Below are positions 36,401-47,813 of a stretch of DNA of 64,000 nt, piece by piece. The stretch is taken from positions 19,429,213-19,493,212 of the forward strand of contig NC_090178.1 in assembly GCF_024679245.1 (NCBI RefSeq), written 5' to 3'. The stretch comes from Pseudorasbora parva. Its lineage: Eukaryota > Chordata > Actinopteri > Cypriniformes > Gobionidae. Below the pieces are notes generated by a model. It saw nothing but the letters and a program-made list of their open reading frames with translations. It had not been told where the DNA came from and ran no database searches. Both the position numbers and the translations under genes were made by a program. The first letter of the stretch is position 1; every line of letters starts with the position of its first letter.

Positions 36401-38780
36401 ACAGACATCCCGAACATATCTGAACGGAAATGGACCTTAAATGGAAACTGGAGGTTTTCCTTCTGCCGTTCATTCATCATGGACCTTTTCCAACACAGTT
36501 TCATCTCCATCAACATTGCACGCCCCACTTTGCTGCTTGTGGTCATTTGTAATGTAAGCAGTAGCTAACTGGCTGCTTATATCATCTTTTGCAGTGAGAG
36601 CAATGACCTAATTTTTTTGGCTGTACAGTCCTGTTAATGTAGATTAGGGCCCAAAAACAAGTCATCCATTTTGGGTGTGGGTGAGTACATGCAGATGGAT
36701 TTTTAGAACAAATATTTGCTGGAAACTCTCAGGGCTCCATTATGTATGGCGTATAAAACAGGAATTGAGTATAATGTACAATTGTGTCTGCTTTATCCTT
36801 AAGCGTTGGCTTGGTTGTTTCTTTTCTTTATAGCGTTTGGCAAAATTGTTCGACTCTAGTGGCCAGATCAGAAATAATAAGAAAACCCTTAATGCAGGCC
36901 ATAACATGATTTACAAAACGGCCTTAGTAAATTTGGCGTTGAAGCTTATAGTCAATTGTCAATAAAATGTATGAACTTTCAAATGGGTTTTTTGAAGCCT
37001 AAAAGGAAGTTTGCTGTTCATTTATGATGGTGCTTTAGTATGTTTGATCATGCGGTCTATTCATAATTTAAACCGATTCCTGTGTGTGTGTTCACGCAGT
37101 TCGAAGGATCCTTAGGACATATGCTTGTCATTATCCATTGAGGAAAAGCTCTGAATGAGTGTAAAGGAAATCCACAAGGCATATATCAGTCATGTGCTGG
37201 CAGAACATTTGCCCTCTCACATCCTTTTTCAAAATATACGTCCTCGATAGCATCCAAAAACAAATAATTGCGGTCACTCCGCCATCTGAAATGAATTGCC
37301 AAATTGCCCTCTTAATGCCGCCTCATTTCAGATGAGTTTGTGTTTCTGAGTTATGCCTGAAACCGGTCCGGGACAGAGAGGGGACATCAGCACTTCATCA
37401 GCACCACAAGAAAACTTTCTTTAAGAGTTTCTTCATTTCTGGATACATCATCATGGGATGTTAATTGATGGATTGACGTTAGGGACTTTATACTGGTAAT
37501 CTGTAATGATAAAGCTGACAGTTACAATTTTAAGGTGTTTAATGAACAGTGTGGGCAGAGTCATTATGATATGAATGAGAGATAATCATAACACTCAGTA
37601 TGGTGCCTGTAGGATGTCGTTACAAGATCTAATTTTTCATAGAGGCATCGCCTGTTTGTTTACTCTTGAATGTGCCTGTGAATTTGATGGAACAGTGGCA
37701 TAATTTGATGTGAAAGAAGTACAATTTATGATACTATTGTTATCAGATTTTAATCCTCATTTTAATTGGAATGTAACATTGATGGCTGGTTTCATTGATT
37801 TATTCTTCCCCTTTCAAGTAAATCGGAGCTGTACTTGTATTACTGGAAATAGCTGACCGGTGTTGCCCAAAGTGGCTGTAGAGTGGACTAAAAAAGGACT
37901 TTGGTGTGGGTCTCATCGCGCTTTATCTGGAGACCTCATTTCAAAAATATGAATAATTCTAAATTGCTTATCATTTAGATTATCCGTGTTCATTTTGGAA
38001 GTTTTCATATCACCACTTCCTCTACTGAGATGTAGCTCACTTAATCAGATGTGCAGTTTTTCTTCAAGAAGGATTGGAATGGTGCCTTGTTGATTTAACC
38101 TTTGCCCTGAAACCATCTTCCAAGAGTGTCATGAATAAGTTCAGCTGAAATGTCCTCACGGCAGCCTGCTGAGATTACAAATCACACAAATGTGTTTGTA
38201 ATGGCTGTAAAATAGAAAATAAATGCAGGGAAAGTGCAGTTTACAGCTCAAATCCTCTGTACGCCTGATGAAATACAATAAATTATGTCCGAAAAACCCT
38301 GCTTCTCTCTGCACTGGAACTTGAAAAATATTTGTATTATTTTTTTCTAGAAGTGAGGTTCTTATTTTATATTTAAGCACTGCCTGGCTATCTTTAAATA
38401 TAGAGGGGGAGTTTTAGGACTAAACTGAGAATGTTTCAATTCTTTTGGGGTGTTTTCTACAGCACCCACTCAGGCACTGATTAATCCTCTTCCAAACCTT
38501 TCAATGCTGCCCTCAGGAGTGATTTCTGTGCTTGGTATATGCTTCATGGAGTACGATGTTTTACTTACAGCAACAGTGCATTTTTATGGGCCTGCCATGC
38601 ACCATAATGAAAGTGTTTTTTCTGCTTTCTCCCAGAACAGCGGCCATACTGATGTACTGTATCAGTTGGACCAAAGGGAAAAAGAAGTCATCCGCTTTTG
38701 GAGAAACACTGGAATGTGAGAAGTCTGCATCATCATTTCATCTGGCTGGTTCGCAGGATTCATTTTTACATAGTTCCCTT
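33401..38780. other. Long intergenic stretch, no gene seen
   Basis: Both strands show only short frames without splice support or recognised motifs. I found no complete mobile element. This 5.4-kb stretch is notably poorer in obvious repeats than its surroundings and could hold distal regulatory DNA of scx; this is a positional inference only. Confidence 0.4.
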
Positions 38781-38828
38781 TCGAAGTGGAACTTTGATGC
38801 TGGGTCTTGGTATTGGCACTGTAGGGAT

Positions 38829-39355
38829 CTAGCCTGACAAGCCAGACCCACATCAAGATGTTTGGTCTGGAAACCCACCATAGACAGGGCTCAATCCGAG
38901 GGGCGGGATAAACGGTTGTCTTTCAAACTCCCTCTGCACGCGATAGGATAGCGCTACACAGACCAGAGCAACGAAGGTGAAACGGAGCTCGTTGATAGAT
39001 TAAACATTCGCCGTATCCGGTCGGCAAAACTCAGAACACATCTTTCCTTTTTAAGAATGACTTCAGTGCCGTTCTTTGTTCTTTTCTCAGATAAAAGCTT
39101 AACTCCAAGTCTTCCAGAGTCGTGATCAAAGCTGATTCGAAAGACCGCCGTTCGCCAGCTTCTGTGTTTACTAGAAGCACACAAACGCAACTCGACCATC
39201 GTCATTATGTTAAGCCCCGCCCACCGACTCAATATACAATGTGATTGGCCCGGCAAGAGTTGGGGATTACAGCTCAGAAGGGTATTTAGAGTTGCTAGAC
39301 GACAATCACGGGCTTAGATTTGCTGCCGCTAGGGTGGGTCTAGATTTCTAGGCTA
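38829..39355. mobile_element. hAT-type MITE copy 2, TSD GTAGGGAT/GTAGGGAA
   Basis: 527 bp, same family and orientation as 22,161-22,682 (CTAGCCTGACAAGCC start, TAGATTTCTAGGCTA end). Flanking 8-bp words GTAGGGAT (38,821-38,828) and GTAGGGAA (39,356-39,363) agree in 7 of 8 positions. Confidence 0.9.
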
Positions 39356-39657
39356 GTAGGGAACGGCATCAGCATCACATCTAAACAAACAGCTATAATT
39401 ATTGGCAGCTGGCAGTCCATGGTGTCACACACAGAGAGCCCATGAGTATAAAAAGCCGTCTGAGTTCATCAGCTTTTTTGTCTTCAGGAGATGCTTGTTT
39501 GTATGCGTGTGCAAGATGAGACTCTGTTGGAGCGTGTGTTGACTTTCAAGGGAGCTCGATGCACTTACTTCGTTGCTTTTATAAGAAGCTTTGTTCTCTG
39601 ATCTATCATTTGCATGAAGCACTTTCAACTCTTGAGGGAGTTGGAGGCACTCATGGT

Positions 39658-41128
39658 TAGTGTTATCAAAAGTAGGCTACAGACCGCAATACCAAGTCCA
39701 ATACCAAATTAAAAAAATGTGACGCTTTGAGTGCTGTTGAGCGGAATTGTAAACATCTGACTGGCCATTGCGCTCATCATATATGTCTGTGATTGGCTAC
39801 AATGATCAGTGCTTCGAAAACATGTTGTAAATATGTTCTGTGTGCTTTCAAACGCTCCCGTGCGTTAATCATTGTGGCCAATCACAGACACATCCGATGG
39901 GCGCATGAACACAATGGCCAGTCAGAGGTGTTTACGAGTTTATAATTGCCATGTTGTTGTTGTTGGTTTTTTACAGTGGGTCATAATATAGCATATCTTT
40001 GTCAGTGCGTTTTGTGGTGTTAGGAATAGTTTTTTTGCGCATTTTCGCACTAACTCAAAACGTGCGCACACCACCTCCGGAGCTGGCGTAGGATTTGAGC
40101 CTTACGCCAACGCCCATATTGATGAATCTCAAAGTCTGCGTCCGAAACCTGGAAAACGCTGCTTTCGGAGGACACATTTGAAGGCAGGAAGGCATCAAGC
40201 TGCGTCCGAATCTAATGTTTGCTTCACTTCCTGTCTCCTGAGATACCTTCATCTGATCGATGTTTGAAGGCAGCGTACATGTGTCCTTCGCTGCCTTTGA
40301 TATCCCACAATCCTGTGCTTTCCATTCATTGACAGTTCTGCTGGGAAAAAAAGATGGCGTCCAGAAGTTGCGTTTGCGGGTCAGTTTGTGTGTAAATGTA
40401 CGATTTTTACCAGCATATTACACTTCTGAAGTAATTTCTAGATCATTAAATGCTGTAGATCATTAAACTGTTACACTGCCTTAGAAGTCTGTCCGAAATT
40501 AGTTTCATGAGATGCCTTCATGCACAAAACGCTGCCTTACAAGTCATTGTCTGATGAGGCAGCGAGGCAACGAGTCAGCAGCCTAGGTTTTCGGACGCAG
40601 CCCAAGTCAACGTGTGTTTGGATGTACGCCAGGTGTACGCTGGAAATTTGATGTACGCACTGAATTTTCATAATTGAGGGCCAATGCGTATTTAGGCATT
40701 TAATTAGCGTGCTAGAACCACGCTTCAAAATCCCTAGTAGAAAGTATCTCACACCTACAGTGATTCCCTCCATGTACAATAATGGAGGAGAAATGTATTG
40801 AAGGTCTGAGCAGCGCACATTTAGTTGCCTTTGACTGCTGATTGCTGGGTTATTTTGCTTAAGTTTTCAAATGACTGAAGATAATTATAGTTACATTATG
40901 GTGTTAATACATTTTTATTTTATTTGACAATGTAGTGTGGTACATTGCGAACAAAGGATGTTATATTGCAAAAAAAGTCTAGTCTAAAAATGGCATAGCA
41001 ACCAGTGCTTTAAAAAAATGAGAATCGAATATCGAACCGTGACCTTAGAATCCAATCGTGACACTCCTGTTTTTAAAATTTCAGTACCGAATTGGTAGGT
41101 ATTCCGGTCTCTGTTTTTGACAACACTA
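39658..41128. mobile_element. Nonautonomous hAT element, perfect 8-bp TSD CTCATGGT
   Basis: 1,471 bp from TAGTGTTATCAAAAG to CTTTTTGACAACACTA-like right terminus, with CTCATGGT at 39,650-39,657 and 41,129-41,136. Subterminal inverted homology includes ACAGACCGCAATACC against GGTATTCCGGTCTCTG. A foldback around 39,740-39,910 (TGGCCATTGCGCTCAT against GGGCGCATGAACACAATGGCC) and a MITE at 40,136-40,600 lie inside. No transposase is visible. Confidence 0.92.
40136..40600. mobile_element. MITE with CTGCGTCCGAAA termini nested in the hAT element
   Basis: 465 bp with inverted ends CTGCGTCCGAAACC and GGTTTTCGGACGCAG. More inverted words lie inside (AGATACCTTCATC and GATGCCTTCATG). The flanks, TCAAAGT and CCCAAGT, look like a worn target duplication. 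The frames inside are chance. Confidence 0.75.
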
Positions 41129-41136
41129 CTCATGGT

Positions 41137-43486
41137 GATGCATTCGCAGTAGGAGGCTCTGCTATTGCTTGATTCTTTTTGGAGAGATACGATTCTAGTG
41201 TTTGTCCAGAGCGTGTTCAACTCTCAAGGGAGCTGAATGCATTCATTACGATGCTCGCTGTGGGAAGGACCCTGCTGGACTCTCTCTTGAGGCATGCACC
41301 TCACTGCGCCTCATGAGCCAGGTTTCGAAGAGATTGTAATTGTAGCACAGGGAGTCTTAATGGTAGTGTTTCCCCTTTTTGGACTTTGCTTTCATGTCAG
41401 TTCAGAAAGCTGCTCTGTAGCTGCTTCCAACCTGTCTAATTGCTGTGATGTGTCTAATTCGTCTTACAAGATTAGATGCAGAGAGTTGATTTTAGTGCTC
41501 CAACACCCCCAAAACACCACTCAGACATATAAATTCAGTGAAGAATTCAGCAGGCCGATGAGAAAATCGCATTGCTACTTTAAAATGGCCATTAGGCTAC
41601 TTTTGTTGCACAGACCTGGCAACCCATAGCTGAGGCTGTGTTGAGCATTTTACCCATAGAGATTTTCTTTTACATTTAACATTTAACAAAAATCACAAGC
41701 TACTGAAACCAGAAACCACTGACAATTCCCCATTATCTATAGTAGGTAGGTGAGCAGAGAGACTGTAAGTTTGGAATATATTTCCAGCCGTCAAGTTCAC
41801 TCTGAAGTCATGAGCTAAGTGGCCTCAGAGCCTTTCAAGGCTCCGGTTCTGTGACTGCGGATATGCTTAGTTTCATTCACTGCGCCAAAGCTAGAACTGA
41901 CAGAGGATGGAGGGTCTTCCAGCCGGTGAAATGTGCTTCTGCCACTTTTGTCTACTGTGCTTATAAAGTTCAACTATATATGCGTGGACAGAGGCTCCTT
42001 GTGAAAAACAAGATGGCCATGCTGAGCTTTGCCAAGAGAAACATAAGTAGACAGAAAAGTGTGTGCAAGCCTGAGGAACATTCTTCTCTTCATGGCAGAT
42101 CCATCATTTTTGAGTTCCACATGGTTTCTGTCTGAAACGTAATGTGGTGTATTATAATGTGTTGGGTTTGTGGAGTTTGTTTAACCTCTCTTCTCCCTCT
42201 CTGAACCTGATACGCTCCTTTTCTTTGCTGATTGACTTGTCTGATATGATCCATTTCATTTGATGTGAGTTGGTGTTGTAATGGCATCTTTAGCAACCAA
42301 TGCCACACAAAATACATTATGAAAATAGTTATACATACTTAAAATCTGTTGAAAATCTGTTAACTGTTAGTTCAAATGTCATATCCAGAATTACAACAGA
42401 GTATTGTTATCTTTAAAAACTGATGTTTGATTATTTGTGGTGTTTTTTTTTTATTCACATCTATGCTGAGAATTTGAAAAAAACTGAATGTTCTGTTCGA
42501 GCCCACATACACATACGTGTGGTTTGTATGTCAGCAAAGTTTCATATCACTCAAAATGTATTATGCTGAATAATTTAGATGGAAATGCAAACTCTCAGCC
42601 AAGACAGTTTTCCATCTTATTTTTCACACAAGTATGGTAGATATAGTAACATCTGACTTGGCTTTGAACAGTAGAAAATTCCACTGTAACACTTTCTGCT
42701 TGAGAAAAGTACATGTTTAATCAGTGTTACGTAATTTTGAAGTGAATTTTAACAGTGACGGGATGTAAAGATGCATAGCCTATCTTTGAATAATGTGTGC
42801 AAATGAAGTGGAGGATCATAAAGCTAACATCTTCCCTGATTATCTTTTTTATTGAAACCTTTGAATAGCTTATATAAAAAATAGTTTTTCTTCTGTTTCC
42901 TTTCTTTCAGAGTGATTTTCCCCCCCCCCGGATATGAGCTCTCAACTACTGCCACTGTGCAAGGATTATGGGCCTCTTTTAAGGTTTGCTTTATTATTAC
43001 ATCAATTATTTTGGACTTGATATGATTTTTAGCTGATGTATATCCCTCACGATATCTTTGGAAGGAAGTCCAAAGAATATATATTTTTTTATATATAAAT
43101 AAAATAATTCCCTTATGTACTAGAGTAATGGTGGACGAGGCACCTGTGATTTCTCACATGGATTTCACATGGAGAAATATAAGGAGAGATTTGTTACAAA
43201 GTCAAAGTGCAAAAGCACTACTGTAAGAGCAGGTGCTGTAATGTTTCCTGTGTAATTCATTTTCTTATAAGGATACCCACTCAAGCCACTTTAGCTGTCA
43301 AATACCGATCATGGCAGCCGTAGTAACGCAGCTCTTCCTGCTTCCCTTCCTTGATTACCCTTCATAACCACACTTTGATTTATCCCTCCCTCGTTCTCAA
43401 GCGTCAGCTGTGTATTGACCTTCAGCACAACAGGAAACCCCCAGAGTGCCATAAACCAGAAAGCCAGAGTCCTCAGCTGGAAAGCA
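41137..43486. other. Intergenic DNA, nothing firmly assigned
   Basis: The first 200 bp continue a degenerate ~33-bp motif (core TCAACTCTCAAGGGAGCT) also present at about 39,537 and 39,625, on the other side of the hAT insertion. Beyond that no exon or element ends are clear. Confidence 0.4.
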
Positions 43487-43830
43487 CATAAAGGGATAGT
43501 TACCCCAAAATGAAATGAAAATTTCTATTATTATTTACTCACCATCATGTTTTACCAAATACGTATGGCTTTCTTTCTTCCTTCTTTGGAAAACAAAAAG
43601 AGAAGTTTAGCTGATTATCTGAGCCGGCCCCTGTGAGGGTAGTCAAACCAATGACTTTAGATATGCAAAGAAAGTGCACTCATATTACTTATGAATGGGA
43701 GAATGTGCAACACAATTAGCCAAATGCTAATTGGTAAAATCTTTGTTTCTGCAACTGCGAGAGGTGTTTTAAAGATAGCCATGAGTGAAATGACATTCCT
43801 TAAAGGGACCAAAAAAGCACAATAAAATCA
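43487..43830. repeat. Diverged member of the AGGGATAGTT repeat class
   Basis: Starts AAAGGGATAGTTACCCCAAAATG and TATTTACTCACCATCATG follows, as in other TTAA elements of the window. The TTAA is mutated to ATAA on the left, and the right end is not clear (a CTTAAAGGGACC word lies near 43,800). Confidence 0.6.
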
Positions 43831-43984
43831 TCATAAAAGTAGTCCACGTGACTCATTAAAGTCTTCTAAAACTATAATAGATCTGTCTGGTGGTCAGACT
43901 GGAATTGACAGAAAATCTAGTTAGAAAGCATGATCACAATTTACTTTTCTTGTATGGAAAAGACAAATTATAAATAAATGAAGC

Positions 43985-44512
43985 TTTCCACTACAGGAAC
44001 TTTTCCCATGAACTAAGGACCTTGGGGTGGTACTCGGTGTGTTCGGACTGCAGGTACCAAGGTCTAAATGAAGTTCTGGGAAAAAAAATTCCCCCTCAGA
44101 AAGTCCCTGCTTGTGAGGCAGTACTTTTTATAAGTTCAGGAACTTTCGTGGGTGGTACCGAACATGTTGATTGGTTGAGTTCATGCAGCATTTTGATTGT
44201 TAGACTCCATGCAGCATTTTATTTAAACCACCACTTTTAAAAGTTGGTTGTAGTGCGTGCAGTAAGAATTGTTTGCTATTCAAATCAACACTGGAATTTA
44301 AAAAATATGACCGACGACAAGATTCAGGCTTTATTAAGCTTATATGTGGAGGACGAAATCCAGCCGGAACTGGAAAGTCATGCACAGTCCTACTTTACCG
44401 GACTAAGCCTAATCTTTATGGTAGTTTAGACCACAATGAAAATGCAGACAGCAACAGGTCTGGGAAAAAAAATCCTGGGACAAATTGTTCTGGGTAATTG
44501 CAGTGGAAACGT
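43985..44512 (+). mobile_element. Harbinger-like nonautonomous element
   Basis: Ends are short inverted repeats: TTTCCACTACAGGAAC on the left and TTGCAGTGGAAAC on the right. It contains the start of a Myb-like frame (listed separately), the partner protein of Harbinger transposase in animals. About 530 bp; the transposase itself is absent. Confidence 0.62.
44307..44429 (+). pseudogene. Truncated Harbinger Myb-like protein start
   Basis: From ATG 44,307 the frame reads MTDDKIQALLSLYVEDEIQ, then PELESHAQSYF, before ending in TAG after 40 codons. The IQALLSLYVEDEIQ run resembles the first helix of the SANT/Myb-like domain in fish Harbinger accessory proteins. Only this N-terminal fragment remains. 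Identification is by eye and moderate. Confidence 0.5.
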
Positions 44513-46204
44513 GGCTTTAAGGTCCAATTCTTACTATGAACTAGTTTCTTATTAGCATACATATTACTAGAATATTGGTTGTACTTATAAAGCACATAAT
44601 GCCATATTCTACATTCTTTAATCCTACCCAATGTCCCCTCATGTTGCATGCGTAGTTTGCACGTGTTCATGTTTGTTATCATAGTTTGCATGGACACTGG
44701 ACCAATGGCCTGAACCGCTGTAAATTATGAATTTAAGAGCTAACCAGGCTTTTTAACACTCTGGGGATGCACAGAATCACAGTGAAATTAATCTCTGGTC
44801 TTCTTAGAATAAAACACATGTTTGACAAGTGGATTATTACCAACAGATGGCATTGGACTAGTCTTGCTTCCAAACATCAAGAATTTTGCAAGCAGAAACT
44901 GATACCTGGTTGGAATAAAAAAGGCGCAATAATGAAATAATGTTTGAAATATTATTATAATATATTTAATTCTGTGGTTTATATTAGTGGAGCCAGTTTC
45001 AGAAAAAGAAATGATTTGTGCTCCCTGACCTGTTCGCTTCTAGATGTAGCACAACTGAATGGAAAAGAATGCAGGAACTTTTGGGAAGCATTTTAAATTA
45101 AAATGTTTTTAACTTGACACAGCCTCTTAAATATGAGGCAGAAAAAACAGTGGCCAAAGTTGTCCATCTACTCAACATAGTTTATGCAACATCCTTTCGG
45201 TCTAAATATAAAATATATACATTTTTAAACTGCATATCAAATTTCCATCCACAGATTTAACATAAACAAACTTAATGTGGTGCATATTTGTCAGTCATAA
45301 ATGAAAAAAGTAAGAAACAAGTAAGCTATCTGTAAATAAACTGAATGTATTTTAAATACACAATATCCAGGTTTATATATTTATCATCAATAAATCCAAT
45401 TTCTTTCAAACTCATAAAAAGCATATTAATAATTTTTAACTGAATAAATGTAATTGGTTTTTTTTACAATGAACAAATATGACTGTATGATTTACATAAA
45501 AACAAATACAAATAATTAATAACAAACTATGCCATGAATTTGTGTGTTCTTGTTTACATTGTGGGGACCAAATGTCCCCATAAGGATAGTAAAACCTGAG
45601 ATCACCTACATTGTGGGGACCAAATGTCCCCACTTTTCAAAAAGCTTATAAATTGGATGACTTTTTTTGAGAAAGTAAAAATGCAGAATGTTTCCGATGG
45701 GTAGGTTTAGGGGCAGTGTAGGGGGATAAAATGTACAGTTTGTACGGTACACGGTAAACCATTACGTCCATGGAGAGTCCACACAAAGATGTGTGTGTGT
45801 GTGCGTGCAGATTTCATACCATGCAGATTTTAAATGTATTACAGCAATGAGGACCACAACAGCAGTTGTGTTCCCATTGGCTGGGTTTTGTTGTGTCAAA
45901 CCTACGGGATGTCATTTATTTTCATTGAAAGCTGGTGATTAATTCTGGCAACATGAGTGACATGGACTATTGTTGACCAAAAGTACATTATGCAACTTTA
46001 TGCAAATGAGCAGCATTAAGATGTGGTAACTACCAATGAGAGTACAGGCAGCGATGTGCTGTGTGATATAGCTGGATACCACAGCCAAGTAGCTCTATCT
46101 GCTAGAGACAAACGTCATGGTGACTCCAACATTTCATTCACTGTCAATGTAAACACAGCTTTTGTTTGAAAAATTATTCTACTATTGTAAAATGTATTGA
46201 TGGA
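44513..46204. other. Intergenic DNA with one GGGGAC repeat copy
   Basis: No gene seen. It contains copy C of the CA-associated GGGGAC family at 45,540-45,795. Confidence 0.45.
45540..45795 (-). repeat. CA-associated GGGGAC repeat family, copy C
   Basis: In reverse orientation to copies A and B: GTGGGGACCAAATGTCCCC occurs twice, then GATGGGTAGGTTTAGGGGC and a short GT run (45,790-45,804). Confidence 0.82.
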
Positions 46205-47813
46205 TTAAAGGGATTGTTCACCCAACAACTTGAATTGTCATCATTTACTCAACCTCAAGTTGTTCCAAACCTGTATGATGTATTTTTTATTCTGCAACAC
46301 AAAAGATGATATTTTTATCCATACTTATACAATCACCAGCTTGATCTTCCACAGACCAGTCATTCCACCGTAAACTACAATTCCCAGAAGCCTTTGAATG
46401 GACTCATTATCGCTGATTAGTTTCAGCTGTTTCACATTTAAATACCTGGTTCACTCAGCCACTCTGTGCAAAGTCTTGTTTGTGTCACACTGGTGATTTC
46501 ATTGTTCCGAACAGTTTCTGTTCGGTGATAATTACTCCTCTATCAAGGCCAGACCGACCTGCCCAACCTAAATATGTTGTGGACGGGGCTAAGTTCGGCT
46601 GGCATCCAAGCTATGAAAAGAGGTTTTACTGTTATAAATAAATGATTTGTGAGCATTAGCATAACATAAGGTTTTAGAATAAACACGACAAACACGTGAT
46701 CACTGTCATGCAGTGAATCCGTCCAATCGTGGATCAGCTGTGTCGTCATCAGAGCTCGAGCAGCCTCCTGCAGTCCTCCTTGAGAATCTTCACTGGCTGC
46801 ATCAACCGGCTGCTCTCGAATCACTATCGCGGTACTTTGATGACATACGTCACAGTCACGTGCCGTCGGCGCTGTCTCAAGTCGGACAACATTTCTAACC
46901 GGCATGCACTGATTCAAGTCTGCCGCCGATTGGTCTGCGCATCGCTGGGTGAAGTCGAACAAGCCTTTTAACTGCACCGTAAGGATCAAGGAGTGAAGAG
47001 GCTTCCTGAGCGAGGATACCCAGGTGTATCCTTTGTGGAAGTGTTTTACCGACTAAACATGATGCACATATAAATTCTCCTCCCCATTCACATCTTGCCA
47101 CAGTTTATTAATTAGCCTAATATTATATTAATAGTAATAATTATTATTGTTTACATGTACAAGACACAAATGTATGTCAAATTACAACAACCGTAGTAGG
47201 ACAGTTGCAGAATTATATCAAAGATGTTTTACTTTAATACTATACAACAAAAAGCATTTAATAACTGGGAATAATTCATTGCTAATAATAACTAGTAATA
47301 TGAAAAAATAAGGACAAATATGGTATTTTGTGGAGGTTGAAACGATTAGACTATAAATAATTATCTCTAATATTCAAGAATCACAAGTTGCAAGCTAAAT
47401 CCAGCAGTGTAGAGTCATCATTAATTGACAACGCTTTGACGTGCCGCTAAAGGCAACGAGGATATATAATTTCACTTGATTCAATTCCTCCGTCTTTGCT
47501 TTGTTTGAGAAACAGCTGAAACTAATAAGAGATAATGAGTCCGGGTAAAGGATTCTGGGAAATGTAGTTCATGGTGGAATGACAATGGTCTAGATAGAAG
47601 TGCCCTATGGTGGATATCCTGGCCACTGCAGCTGGTGATTGTAACACACTGTGGAAGTCAATGGGGCCAATCAACTGTTTTGTTACCCATACTCTTCAAA
47701 ATATCTTCCTTTGTTTTCACCAGAAGAAAAACATTTATACAGGTTTGGAACAACTTGGGGGTGAGAAAATAATGACAGAATTACAATTTTTTTCGTTGAA
47801 TCGTCCCTTCAAG
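46205..47813. mobile_element. TTAA foldback MITE carrying a nested long-TIR element
   Basis: The left arm (from TTAA 46,205, AGGGATTGTTCACCC, CTCAAGTTGTTCCAAACC) matches the inverted right arm near 47,690-47,813 (GGTTTGGAACAACTTGGGGG, ending CGTCCCTTCAAG with a mutated TTAA). The ~1.2-kb middle is a separate insertion (46,350-47,590). Confidence 0.75.
46350..47590. mobile_element. Inserted element with ~80-bp terminal inverted repeats
   Basis: Left GACCAGTCATTCCACC through TTAGTTTCAGCTGTTT is matched in reverse by AAACAGCTGAAACTAATAAG through GGTGGAATGACAATGGTC. Inside, 46,490-46,612 is an inverted homologue of 56,518-56,645, including the near-palindrome CCGAACAGTTTCTGTTCGG. Frames inside, including a 148-codon minus frame, show no domain. 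Confidence 0.78.

Noticed and set aside
46543..46989. 148-codon minus-strand frame, the longest unassigned frame in the intergenic part
   Set aside because: It lies wholly inside a transposon with ~80-bp inverted ends, has no recognisable domain and lacks splice or promoter context.
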